DNA of 12,121 nt from Lachnospiraceae bacterium UBA935. GTDB lineage: Bacteria > Bacillota > Clostridia > Lachnospirales > Lachnospiraceae. Position numbers and translations under genes: made by a program. Each line of letters starts with the position of its first letter. The stretch's first letter is position 1. This document shows, one piece after another, positions 1-6,233 of the stretch. The notes beneath the pieces were generated by a model. That model was not told the origin of the DNA. It made no database searches and was given only the letters and a program-made list of their open reading frames with translations. The stretch is from positions 1 through 12,121 of the forward strand of contig DBDJ01000054.1 of the NCBI GenBank assembly GCA_002293525.1. Reading direction: 5' to 3'.

Positions 1-6
1 TGAAGA

Positions 7-366
7 ATGAAAATGCGTGACGTGTATACCTGTCCCTTAGAATTTACTCATGATATAACAAAAGGCAAATGGAAACCGATTATTTTGTGGCAACTCGGAA
101 AAGGAGCTATGTCATTAACTCAACTTGAACGAGCAATAAAGGGCATAAATCAAAAAATGCTTTTGGAACAGCTTAAAGAATTATTGAATTTTGGGGTTAT
201 ATCAAAGAAATCGTTTGAAGGATATCCGTTAAAAGTAGAATATACTTTAACAAAACGTGGCGAAAAATTATTAGAAGCCATTACCATTATGCAAGGTATT
301 GGCATAGACCTTATGAAAGAAAACGGTATGTTGGAAATATTAAAAGAAAATGGTTTCATTGAATAA
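7..366 (+). CDS. HxlR-family winged-helix transcriptional regulator
   Basis: This 119-residue protein fits the HxlR family of DNA-binding regulators, which act as dimers and often sense thiol or electrophile stress. The family signature is visible. Residues 9-24 read Cys-Pro followed by an 'ITKGKWKPIIL' segment typical of the first helix. A recognition-helix region lies near 48-60 ('NQKMLLEQLKELL'). The wing near 73-84 has the usual 'VEYTLTKRG' pattern. Cys9 sits where YodB/HypR-type members carry their sensing cysteine, so redox control is possible but inferred. The length is normal for the family. The start is ATG at 7, with a second ATG at 13; the ribosome binding site would lie outside the window, so the exact start is unproven. 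The gene lies just upstream, on the same strand, of a flavin-binding split-barrel protein, a common type of HxlR target. It is AT-rich compared with the genes further right. Confidence 0.93.
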   Translation: MKMRDVYTCPLEFTHDITKGKWKPIILWQLGKGAMSLTQLERAIKGINQKMLLEQLKELLNFGVISKKSFEGYPLKVEYTLTKRGEKLLEAITIMQGIGIDLMKENGMLEILKENGFIE

Positions 367-370
367 AAGA

Positions 371-390
371 TACCCACAAAAAAGTGGGTA
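371..390. promoter_or_regulatory. Interrupted palindrome, possible HxlR operator
   Basis: A perfect inverted repeat with 7-bp arms TACCCAC and GTGGGTA and a six-A centre starts four bases after the regulator's stop codon, ahead of the split-barrel gene. No T-run follows it on the plus strand, which argues against a plain terminator. The TAC...GTA ends recall the dyad operators of YodB-type HxlR regulators. Operator function is an inference; a short RNA hairpin attenuating read-through is the alternative. Confidence 0.4.
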
Positions 391-450
391 ATTCACACCG
401 AGACGGCAATATGCTATGCTGTATAAAAAGGATTATTGGAAGGATATATT

Positions 451-906
451 ATGATGAAAGATGTGGAACAAACAATTGGAAATATAATTGACAAACAAGG
501 TATTGCTTTTATTAGCTCGGTTGATGCTGATGGCTTTCCAAATACAAAAGCTATGTTACCGCCAAGGAAGCGCATAGGTATTAAGATATTTTATTTTACA
601 ACTAATACATCATCCATGCGTGTTGCACAATATCGTAAAAATACCAAAGCTTGCATTTATTTTTGCGATAAGAGATTTTTTCGTGGTGTAATGTTAAAAG
701 GTATAATGCAAGTTTTAGAGGATAGCGAAAGCAAAGAAATGATATGGCGAGATGGGGACACAATGTACTATCCTTTAGGTGTTACCGATCCTGATTATTG
801 TGTACTTAAGTTTATTGCGGACACAGGAAGATACTACACTAATTTTAATTCGCAAGATTTTGAACTTCGGGCCGACTTCGATGTGTTGCCCCTTAATATT
901 TTGTGA
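451..906 (+). CDS. Pyridoxamine 5'-phosphate oxidase-like FMN-binding split-barrel protein
   Basis: This 151-residue protein resembles the small split-barrel flavoproteins annotated as pyridoxamine 5'-phosphate oxidase family or general stress protein 26-like. Such proteins bind FMN (or sometimes F420 or heme) as dimers and are probably cytosolic. Supporting features are the N-terminal strand pattern 'GIAFISSVDADGFPNTKAM' at about 17-35, 'FYFTTNTSSMRVAQYRKN' at about 47-64, which is the usual phosphate/flavin-contacting stretch, and 'KACIYF' at 66-71. The true substrate cannot be told, and true PNPOx (PdxH) activity is unlikely for so short a protein. I place the start at ATG 451 because GGAAGGA at 438-444 lies six bases upstream; the TTG at 436 overlaps that site and is therefore not a credible start. 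ATG 454 is equally possible. The HxlR gene 84 bp upstream probably regulates it. Confidence 0.85.
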   Translation: MMKDVEQTIGNIIDKQGIAFISSVDADGFPNTKAMLPPRKRIGIKIFYFTTNTSSMRVAQYRKNTKACIYFCDKRFFRGVMLKGIMQVLEDSESKEMIWRDGDTMYYPLGVTDPDYCVLKFIADTGRYYTNFNSQDFELRADFDVLPLNIL

Positions 907-939
907 AGCCGTTTGATTTGATTAATACATCCTAGCGAC

Positions 940-1408
940 ATGCTTATTAGTGAAGAAGCTTCCTGTATCATTTATTCTGCATTTTCTAAAGTGGAAAATT
1001 TACTGGTGGAGGATGAGAAATATCGGAATAACGAACTATCGGATGATGTGATTCAGACGTATGAATTGTCTGGCTATCGTACAGAAGAAGCATTGAAGGA
1101 GTATTTATTAACTGATTTTTCGGCGGAAATATATGATTATTATTTAGAAATGGCAATGATTATGGGCAGTATCTGGTATGAACCGGAAAGGAAAATTTAT
1201 TTATTTTCTTTGGGGGGGGACTCCGGAGAGGGATATCTATCACATAGATTATTTTAAAAAGTTTGAGATCCAGATGCTGGAGGAAGGACGTCAGTGGAAA
1301 CCAGAAAAGCAAGAAAAAACATTGAAAAAGGCCGGATTGCGTCTTATGAAAGCAAAGTGGAGTGGACGGACAGGAAGTAAGACAAAAGAATGGATAAATG
1401 TTGACTGA
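940..1408 (+). pseudogene. Unrecognised gene broken by a frameshift at a G8 run
   Basis: I do not recognise this protein. The first part (940-1257) encodes about 93 residues of acidic, soluble-looking sequence, then reads out of frame after eight consecutive G at 1212-1219 and stops at 1257. The continuation lies in the +1 frame up to the TGA at 1406-1408. With seven G the two parts join into one 155-residue protein, reading '...KIYLFSLGG' then 'TPERDIYHIDYFKKFEIQ...', ending in a basic, lysine-rich tail. No ribosome binding site is visible before ATG 940, and the frame is open back to 922 without another standard start, so the 5' end may also be lost. The 1178 ATG inside the overlap has no Shine-Dalgarno and is unlikely to start an independent gene. 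The break could be a real mutation, a phase-variable or slippage site, or a sequencing error. AT-rich like its left neighbours. Confidence 0.55.
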
Positions 1409-1412
1409 ATTA

Positions 1413-1421
1413 TGTTATAAT
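1413..1421 (+). promoter_or_regulatory. Possible extended -10 promoter element
   Basis: TG-T-TATAAT forms a perfect extended -10 element just after the frameshifted gene. No good -35 is seen at 17 bp (1393-1398 reads GATAAA); the TTGACT at 1401 is only 9 bp away, too close to pair with it. If used, transcription would run straight into the 1422-1473 hairpin and towards the membrane-protein gene at 1526. AT-rich sequence makes chance matches likely. Confidence 0.25.
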
Positions 1422-1473
1422 AAGGTCATGCTTTCCATACTTTCTTATGTAAGCATGGAAAGTATGACCTTTT
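1422..1473 (+). terminator. Rho-independent-like terminator hairpin
   Basis: Two 19-nt arms (1422-1440 and 1453-1471) are complementary except at two positions, one of which is a G-U pair in plus-strand RNA. They enclose a 12-nt loop. The right arm ends in a short TTTT run (1470-1473). The hairpin begins 14 bp after the TGA at 1408, the usual place for a terminator of the broken upstream gene. The T-run is short, so efficiency is uncertain. A stable 5' leader hairpin for the next gene is the alternative reading. Confidence 0.55.
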
Positions 1474-1525
1474 GACTCTGGTACATAATATGAGTGTTTT
1501 CAAATAAATGATCGGAGCGTCCCAT

Positions 1526-1855
1526 ATGGAAAAACGATTGAAACAATATCTTGCCTGGCTGCAGGGGCTGGATTTTCAGGGTATGGATCCGGAAGAAAAA
1601 GCGGCTCTGCGGGCCAGGATGCTGGTGCAGATCCAGTTCTTTCAGCATGAGCGGCTGATTCACCTGATTGTCACGGTGACCTTTACCGTCCTGCTGATGC
1701 TGGCTGTTATCGGGAGCTGTTTTTATCCGGATGCCTTTTTCTTTGCCTTGACGGTGCTGTTGCTGATCTTGCTGATTCCGTATATCAGGCATTATTATAT
1801 CCTGGAGAACGGTGTGCAGAAACTGTATCCATTTTATGATGACTGGCCTCAGTAA
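1526..1855 (+). CDS. Small two-helix membrane protein of unknown function
   Basis: This 109-residue protein is not one I can name. The N-terminal 43 residues are amphipathic and charged. Two strongly hydrophobic segments follow at about 44-64 and 69-87, separated by a short 'CFYPDA' turn. The tail 'RHYYILENGVQKLYPFYDDW' is aromatic and probably lies on the same side as the N-terminus, giving a cytoplasmic hairpin protein. I choose ATG 1526 because GGAG at 1514-1517 lies eight bases upstream; the in-frame ATG at 1508 adds six residues and lacks a ribosome binding site. Its last 7 bp overlap the 3' end of the convergent flippase gene. Base composition is closer to the GC-richer genes on its right than to the AT-rich block on its left, so the boundary between the two blocks lies near 1470-1500. 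Confidence 0.75.
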   Translation: MEKRLKQYLAWLQGLDFQGMDPEEKAALRARMLVQIQFFQHERLIHLIVTVTFTVLLMLAVIGSCFYPDAFFFALTVLLLILLIPYIRHYYILENGVQKLYPFYDDWPQ

Positions 1856-3279
1856 TATTTCCGCACCGCCAGCATGCACAGGCCGGTCTGCAGGAACTGG
1901 CTGGCCAGCAGGCCCCAGAGATACCCCTGGATCCCCCAGAGCGGTACGGCCCAGAAGACGAAGGCCAGCCGGGCCGCCAGGCTTACGAAGCTGAAGGCAA
2001 AGGTCAGGCCGGTCTTGCCCATCCCGTTCAGGATGCTGTTAAGGGTGCTGGCGATATACATGAAAGGGCATAAGAAGCTCAAGGTGATGATAAAGCTGCC
2101 GGCCAGGCTGTTCTGATACAGCGCGATACCCAGCGGCTTCCCGAAGATCAGGAAAAATACCGTGAAAAAGCATCCCAAGGCCGCCCCCAGCTGGATTGAC
2201 CGGCGTACTGCTTTTTTGATGGTGCGGATATTCTCGGCGGCTTCTGCTTCCGACACGATCGGCAGGAGAAGCACGCAGACCGAATTGGTGATGGCTGAGG
2301 GAAAGAAAATCAGCGGCAGCGACATACCGGTCAGGACCCCGTAAACGCTGAGCGCCGAGCTGTTGTCCATCCCATGGGCCATCAGGCGGTTGGGAATGAA
2401 GATGGCCTCCATGCTCTGCAACGCATTGATAATGATCCGGTTGACCGAGAGCGGGGCGGCGAGGGTCAGCAGCCGTCTTGCCGTCTGCAGGTAGTGATGT
2501 TTTTCGGTAAACACTTCCTCACGGGACAAAGAAAAGCTGGAAAACCGGTGCCAGATGGCAACGATGGAAACAATCATCGCGGCACTTTCGCCGATAACCA
2601 GTCCCAGCACGGCAAAACTGATGGTCGGAACCATGCCCCGGCTCAGTCCGATTTCATAGATCAGGAAGACCGAACCGACCCGGACGACCTGTTCCACCAG
2701 CTGAGTCAGGGCCGGGACAGCCGTTTTCCGGATACCGTAAAAATATCCGTTGATGCAGGAGTGGACGGTGGCCATCGGGATGGAAAAAGAGATAATACGG
2801 AGCAAAGGGGCCGTTCTAGGCTCCAGAAGGAAATGTGCCGCCAGGAAGTCGGAGTAGTGATAAATGCCGAAAGTACAGGCGGCTGACAGCAGCATTGATA
2901 TGATAAAGCCGGTGATCAGGTTTTCGGCGGACGACTTATAGTTCCGCGTTACAGTTTCCCCGGCAACATATTTGGAGATGGCGGTCTGCATCCCGGCAAC
3001 CGTGACAGAGAAAGAAAGAGCCAGGATCGGTGAAGTCAGCTGATAGATGCCCATGCCTTCCGCGCCGAACAGCCGGGACAAAAAGATACGGTAAAAAAAA
3101 CCGATTGACCGGCTTAACAGACCGGTAGCAGTGAGCACGATCGTACCGGTGACTAAGGGATTGTTCCATTGATGGCGGCCCCAGTTATGATGCCCGCCTG
3201 TATGGCCGCCCCAGTTATGAAGCGCACCTTTATAGCGGCCATGGTTATGGCGGCCCGAAGCAAGAAGTTTACTGCGCAT
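1849..3279 (-). CDS. SpoVB-like MOP-family polysaccharide/lipid flippase
   Basis: This 476-residue polytopic membrane protein belongs to the polysaccharide transporter branch of the MOP (MATE-like) superfamily, close to the stage V sporulation protein B group. These proteins flip lipid-linked sugars or peptidoglycan precursors across the membrane. The core begins at about residue 42 with 'LVTGTIVLTATGLLSRSIGFFYRIFLSRLFG', followed by the family stretch 'GAEGMGIYQL' (about 72-81), and contains about a dozen hydrophobic helices through to the C-terminus. Residues 1-41 are an extra hydrophilic segment with seven histidines and three 10-residue repeats. The start is fixed by AAGGA at 3286-3290, six bases upstream of ATG; no later start is available before Met75. 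The Amidase_6 gene lies 66 bp upstream on the same strand, suggesting a cell-envelope or sporulation role. Exact substrate and a true SpoVB assignment cannot be claimed, as Clostridia carry several paralogues. Confidence 0.9.
   Translation of the reverse strand: MRSKLLASGRHNHGRYKGALHNWGGHTGGHHNWGRHQWNNPLVTGTIVLTATGLLSRSIGFFYRIFLSRLFGAEGMGIYQLTSPILALSFSVTVAGMQTAISKYVAGETVTRNYKSSAENLITGFIISMLLSAACTFGIYHYSDFLAAHFLLEPRTAPLLRIISFSIPMATVHSCINGYFYGIRKTAVPALTQLVEQVVRVGSVFLIYEIGLSRGMVPTISFAVLGLVIGESAAMIVSIVAIWHRFSSFSLSREEVFTEKHHYLQTARRLLTLAAPLSVNRIIINALQSMEAIFIPNRLMAHGMDNSSALSVYGVLTGMSLPLIFFPSAITNSVCVLLLPIVSEAEAAENIRTIKKAVRRSIQLGAALGCFFTVFFLIFGKPLGIALYQNSLAGSFIITLSFLCPFMYIASTLNSILNGMGKTGLTFAFSFVSLAARLAFVFWAVPLWGIQGYLWGLLASQFLQTGLCMLAVRKYY
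3160..3249 (-). repeat. Three 30-bp tandem repeats coding a His/Asn/Gly-rich segment
   Basis: Codons 11-40 of the flippase gene form three 30-bp units. Their translations are HNHGRYKGAL, HNWGGHTGGH and HNWGRHQWNN. In the DNA the same 'GGCCCCAGTTATGA'-like core recurs at plus-strand positions 3174-3190, 3204-3220 and, more diverged, 3234-3250, so spacing is exactly 30 bp. The regularity points to expansion by duplication. Confidence 0.85.
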
Positions 3280-3307
3280 ACGGCATCCTTAAGCTAAGTT
3301 ATGGATA

Positions 3308-3336
3308 AATATATGCGCGGAAGCCGAAAAAATGAA
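3308..3336 (-). promoter_or_regulatory. Weak sigma-A-like promoter candidate before the flippase gene
   Basis: Read on the minus strand, TTCATT (3331-3336) and TATATT (3308-3313) are separated by 17 bp, placing a start site near 3301, just upstream of the flippase ribosome binding site. The -10 matches five of six consensus bases but the -35 only three, so the gene may instead depend on read-through from the amidase gene. Confidence 0.28.
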
Positions 3337-3345
3337 CCGGCCAGG

Positions 3346-3819
3346 CTAATAAGTCCGCGCCCCGTCAATGTGAATCAGCCGGGATAGCTGATACTGATAA
3401 GTGGACAGCGGGCGGTTGTCGGAATCGTCGGTATGGGTCGTGATCAACAGTTCCGGTTCAGTACTTACCACTAAAAGCGAATGGCTGAAGACACCGTACT
3501 GGAAGCTCAGCTGGATGATGTCGCCGATCTGGGCGAATTCCAGAGGGACATCCTGTCCATAGGGACCCGCCCCCTTGTTGGCCACAAGGAACCGGTACAG
3601 GAACGCTGCGCCCGTCCAGGCGGCAGCCCGGTCAGACACGGAATTATAGTACCAGCCGGTATCTCTGGTATAGTTCATGACATGGCAGCCGGCATAAAGG
3701 CACTGCGAGATAAAATTGGTACAGTCGCCGCCTAAGCGGCTGAAATCATAGTAAGCAGGATTGCGGCCATAAGCCCATTGGTGGGCATAGGATACCGCTG
3801 TCTGGCGATTATAGGGCAT
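3346..3819 (-). CDS. Amidase_6-type putative cysteine amidase/peptidase
   Basis: This 157-residue protein matches the putative amidase domain family (Amidase_6, PF12671), CHAP-like cysteine hydrolases thought to cut amide bonds, possibly in peptidoglycan. The hallmark 'GGDCTNFISQCLYAG' is at 30-44 with the presumed nucleophile Cys33. 'FSHSLLV' supplies His113, and 'HTDDSDN' at 129-135 gives candidate third residues. The opening 'YNRQTAVSYAHQWAYGRNPAYYDF' is the family's usual N-terminus. There is no signal peptide, so export is not evident; similar short forms occur in spore formers. I choose ATG 3819 because GGGAG lies about 11 bases upstream and homologues start near 'YNR'. ATG 3849 would add ten residues but has no visible Shine-Dalgarno. 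It is the first gene of a likely pair with the flippase, and divergent from the metallo-hydrolase. Confidence 0.85.
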   Translation of the reverse strand: MPYNRQTAVSYAHQWAYGRNPAYYDFSRLGGDCTNFISQCLYAGCHVMNYTRDTGWYYNSVSDRAAAWTGAAFLYRFLVANKGAGPYGQDVPLEFAQIGDIIQLSFQYGVFSHSLLVVSTEPELLITTHTDDSDNRPLSTYQYQLSRLIHIDGARTY

Positions 3820-3915
3820 AGTCAGGTCGTCTCCCGTTTTTTTATACATATAATGATACGAAGGTCACTTAAACCGCAAACACATCGCAGAGCACAGCAA
3901 AACCCCTCGCGGTGG

Positions 3916-4055
3916 TCTGAACTGTAACCTTTGCGGCTCCTTCCTTCTGGACAGTTACATAGTATCAATATATGCTGCGGGATCAGAAACAGTTCAGAAG
4001 CAACAGTTCAGATGCAACAGTTCAGAAGCACAGTTCAGAAGCAACAGGAAGGAGC
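3916..4055 (+). promoter_or_regulatory. Structured leader with element complementary to the ribosome binding site
   Basis: Upstream of the metallo-hydrolase, GCTCCTTCCT at 3936-3945 is perfectly complementary to AGGAAGGAGC at 4046-4055, which contains the gene's Shine-Dalgarno. TCTGAACTGT at 3916-3925 is perfectly complementary to the core ACAGTTCAGA found in each of the four repeats between them. A further CCGCAAA at 3874-3880 can pair with TTTGCGG at 3930-3936. In RNA the first two pairings cross, so they would be mutually exclusive or form a pseudoknot. Alternatively the region is an operator shared with the divergent amidase gene. Function is inferred; no known riboswitch is recognised. 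Confidence 0.4.
3988..4042 (+). repeat. Four tandem 14-bp repeats in the metallo-hydrolase leader
   Basis: The unit AACAGTTCAGAAGC occurs at 3988-4001, 4002-4015 (one change, AGATGC), 4016-4029 and 4030-4042 (one leading A missing). A partial unit precedes it (GATCAGAA) and AACAG follows it. The array ends just before the ribosome binding site at 4047-4054. Confidence 0.9.
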
Positions 4056-4066
4056 ATTGACAGCAT

Positions 4067-4780
4067 ATGAAAGTAACCTTTTTAGGGCACAGCGGATTTT
4101 TGTTAGAATGGGAGGGCCTTTATGGTCTTTTTGATTATCATACCGGAGAACTTCCTCACATGCATCCCGACCGGCCCTTGTACGTATTTGTCAGCCACGC
4201 CCACGGCGATCATTATAACCGCGCTGTCTGGGAACTGCGCATAAGCCGGGCACGGGTTTATTACGTGGTTTCCAAAGATGTTCCCTTGTCGGCAATGTCG
4301 AAGCTGCGGCTGGGACTGACAGAAGCGGACGAAAAGTGGATTACCAAAGTAAGACCGAATGAAAGCTACGGTCTCCCAGGAGACGTCACAGTAGCGACAC
4401 TTGGTTCTACCGATGCCGGCGTAGCCTTTTTAGTTCGGTATGCGGGGCAGACGGTGTTTCATGCCGGCGATCTGAATCTTTGGACATGGCGCGAAGAAAC
4501 ACCGGCGAACAATGCCGACATGCGGCAGCGTTTTCTGAAAGAGATGGAGAAAATAAAAGAGAAATCGATGGATGTCGCCTTTTTCCCGCTTGATCCCCGG
4601 CAGGAAGAAGACTGCGGAAAGGGTCTGGAGATTTTTAACCGGACGGCCAAGGTCAAGGCTTTGTTTCCCATGCATTTTTGGGAACAGTACGGTGTTATTG
4701 ACCGATATATCGCTGCGCATCCGCGGGAAAGCGAGAATATCTGCGTCATCCGTCAGGCCGGGCAAGAATTCAGGGTGTGA
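4067..4780 (+). CDS. MBL-fold metallo-hydrolase
   Basis: This 237-residue cytosolic protein is a metallo-beta-lactamase-fold hydrolase that should bind a dinuclear metal site. The signature 'SHAHGDH' is at 43-49 (His44, His46, Asp48, His49). 'FHAGDLNLW' at 131-139 gives the bridging Asp135, and 'FPMHFWEQY' at 200-208 gives the last ligand His203. 'GSTDAGVAFLV' at 113-123 sits where many relatives place a middle histidine; none is clear here, a pattern I associate with a clostridial subfamily of unknown substrate. Length is normal for that subfamily. The start is ATG 4067 with GGAAGGAG at 4047-4054; the 12-base spacing is longer than usual, and that site can pair with the upstream leader. It stands alone, divergent from the amidase gene. 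The natural substrate is unknown; UlaG-like lactonase or phosphodiesterase activity are possibilities only. Confidence 0.9.
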   Translation: MKVTFLGHSGFLLEWEGLYGLFDYHTGELPHMHPDRPLYVFVSHAHGDHYNRAVWELRISRARVYYVVSKDVPLSAMSKLRLGLTEADEKWITKVRPNESYGLPGDVTVATLGSTDAGVAFLVRYAGQTVFHAGDLNLWTWREETPANNADMRQRFLKEMEKIKEKSMDVAFFPLDPRQEEDCGKGLEIFNRTAKVKALFPMHFWEQYGVIDRYIAAHPRESENICVIRQAGQEFRV

Positions 4781-4837
4781 TTGGAGGGAGGTATTAGGGA
4801 GCCGGTTTCCTTTGTGGGCTATCCGTCAGAAAGCGGC

Positions 4838-4862
4838 AGCTGACATCGTAAAAGTGTCAGCT
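4838..4862. other. Hairpin at the convergent gene junction
   Basis: AGCTGACA (4838-4845) and TGTCAGCT (4855-4862) form a perfect 8-bp stem with a 9-nt loop, between the ends of the metallo-hydrolase gene and the convergent unknown gene. No T-run follows on either strand, so it is at best a weak terminator or an mRNA 3'-end stabiliser. Confidence 0.4.
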
Positions 4863-5617
4863 CATCTCAAAACCTGGGATTTAATGATGTCGTTTGATTT
4901 TATTTCCGACTCGATTATAGTGTCCAGATCTTTGATTAAGTCGCCAAGAGCTTGGTACAATGCTTTCAGGATATCGACCTTGTGTTCTTTGACACTGTCG
5001 ATACAAAAGTTGACAAGTCTCAGAAGCCCCCCGTTAACCACAGGGTCTTTTAGCCGTTTACAGTAATCAGAATAAGAAATGATATTATTGAAATCGCTGG
5101 CATACATATTTTGGCCGATATCATATTGAATCACATCATAGATACCGGTTCCTTCTTCATAGGTATCCCGAAATTTATTATTAAACTTCTTCAATGATTT
5201 GCTTAATAAAATATAATTATCATGATTCATGTACAAGATAGGCAGATGGAACTTGAACATATAGTACTGTGCTAAAAAACAAGAGATAAGATAGCTGGTT
5301 GAGATGAGATAGTAGCCTTTTTCATAGAACCATTTGCTGTCAATATCCATAATCTCCGATGCTTTTTTGATATAACGCAGACTTTCCAATGATTTACTAT
5401 CATTTACCTGGTTATCCACCTTTCCAAGCGTATGTTCCCATCTGTGATGAAGCTCAACCGCATATAGCCTTAAGGGATTCAGGTATTTCAATTTGATCTC
5501 TTCTCTTTGCGTTTTTTTCAGCATCCTTTTGTTATTCCAGCTGAATAAGGATTTAAGCAAAAGATCGGCGATGACAATCGTAAGCACGCCAATGATGAGT
5601 CCGTCTTTTTCAAACAT
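4862..5617 (-). CDS. Membrane-anchored protein of unknown function
   Basis: This 251-residue protein is not one I recognise. Residues 6-25 ('GLIIGVLTIVIADLLLKSLF') are a clear membrane anchor, followed by a basic stretch 'KRMLKKTQREEIKLK' that would face the cytoplasm. A second, less pure hydrophobic segment with aromatic residues lies at about 101-121 and may be buried in a helical domain or cross the membrane. The rest is helical-looking and charged; residues 205-251 look like amphipathic or coiled helix. The start is well supported: AAAAGGAGGA lies directly upstream (5621-5630 on the opposite strand). Codon use is AT-rich, unlike the GC-rich metallo-hydrolase and ispG on either side, which suggests acquisition by transfer. 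It may share a transcript with the small gene upstream at 5773-6072, although 155 bp separate them. No catalytic motif is visible. Confidence 0.75.
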   Translation of the reverse strand: MFEKDGLIIGVLTIVIADLLLKSLFSWNNKRMLKKTQREEIKLKYLNPLRLYAVELHHRWEHTLGKVDNQVNDSKSLESLRYIKKASEIMDIDSKWFYEKGYYLISTSYLISCFLAQYYMFKFHLPILYMNHDNYILLSKSLKKFNNKFRDTYEEGTGIYDVIQYDIGQNMYASDFNNIISYSDYCKRLKDPVVNGGLLRLVNFCIDSVKEHKVDILKALYQALGDLIKDLDTIIESEIKSNDIIKSQVLR

Positions 5618-5772
5618 ATTTCCTCCTTTTCATCGTTCGTTTCGGGTTTTGTAACTGGTCCATGACTTTGCACCTTAAGCTTGACAAGTCCGGCAATGTT
5701 GACGATCTCAGCCGGGGCTTGTTTGATTATCGGTAATGCGTATCAGTAACCGAAGCCTTTTTTATAGTCTGA

Positions 5773-6072
5773 CTAAAGATAAAACTTCTCCATTAATAAA
5801 AAATACTCCATCCTTGGAAAAGTTTTTATCTTATCATTTTTATCGGCAGTGTTAAAGAAACACTTAACCTCTTCATTATCATTATAATGAAAAATATACC
5901 TAGGCTTTAACTGGAACGGCATATCCTGCTTAACCGGTTGTACATTGGGCGGAATTGATGAATATGAGGTCATGCCTAACATTGACGCCTGATAACCGTA
6001 CGCAGTCTTAATAAATTTCTCGGCATTAATGATTCCTGTTCCTGTTGAATCTGAAGTAAGATACAAAATCAT
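5773..6072 (-). CDS. Small hypothetical protein
   Basis: This open frame would encode 99 residues with no family I recognise. The N-terminus 'MILYLTSDSTGTGIINAEKF' looks like an initial beta strand and loop of a soluble protein, and the C-terminal 'PRMEYFLLMEKFYL' is aromatic and amphipathic. No membrane segment or signal peptide is seen. The only usable start is ATG 6072; the purine-rich AGAAGAG directly abuts it, too close to be a good ribosome binding site, and the frame is open upstream to 6117 without another standard start. It could therefore be a remnant of a longer gene. Codon use is AT-rich like the next gene on the same strand, and the two may have arrived together. Confidence 0.45.
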   Translation of the reverse strand: MILYLTSDSTGTGIINAEKFIKTAYGYQASMLGMTSYSSIPPNVQPVKQDMPFQLKPRYIFHYNDNEEVKCFFNTADKNDKIKTFPRMEYFLLMEKFYL

Positions 6073-6169
6073 CTCTTCTGGTTGGCGGAGTGGTGGGTAA
6101 AGAACCGGTAAATGGCCTTAATTATAGCGAAAACAGCTTACAGCGAAAATAATTCAACTGACTTTAAGG

Positions 6170-6198
6170 TTTACAGAACAGCCGGGAAGCGTTAAAAT
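6170..6198 (+). promoter_or_regulatory. Sigma-A-like promoter for ispG-polC
   Basis: TTTACA (6170-6175) and TAAAAT (6193-6198) are separated by exactly 17 bp, each matching five of six consensus bases. A start site near 6205 would give a leader of about 30 nt before the ispG ATG. CCGGGA (6182-6187) and TCCCGG (6216-6221) form a spaced 6-bp inverted repeat around the -10, which might be an operator or chance. Confidence 0.6.
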
Positions 6199-6233
6199 AG
6201 CAATAGTAAATATTATCCCGGAGCGAACAAGAC

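Noticed and set aside
436..450. TTG start for the split-barrel protein
   Set aside because: The TTG overlaps the GGAAGGA ribosome binding site that serves ATG 451 or 454.
1178..1408. Independent 76-residue gene
   Set aside because: No ribosome binding site, overlaps the preceding frame, and joins it exactly if one G is removed; better read as the second half of a broken gene.
1401..1421. Sigma-A promoter TTGACT with TATAAT
   Set aside because: The spacer is only 9 bp; the usual one is 16-18 bp.
2374..2886. 170-codon plus-strand open frame opposite the flippase gene
   Set aside because: Hydrophilic Gly/Asp/Arg/Gln-rich translation typical of an antisense shadow of a membrane-protein gene.
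5685..5721. Imperfect inverted repeat CAAGTCCGGC / GCCGGGGCTTG with a TTGACA at 5681-5686
   Set aside because: No -10 at the right distance, no proper T-run after the dyad, and the arms are mismatched; neither promoter nor terminator can be supported.
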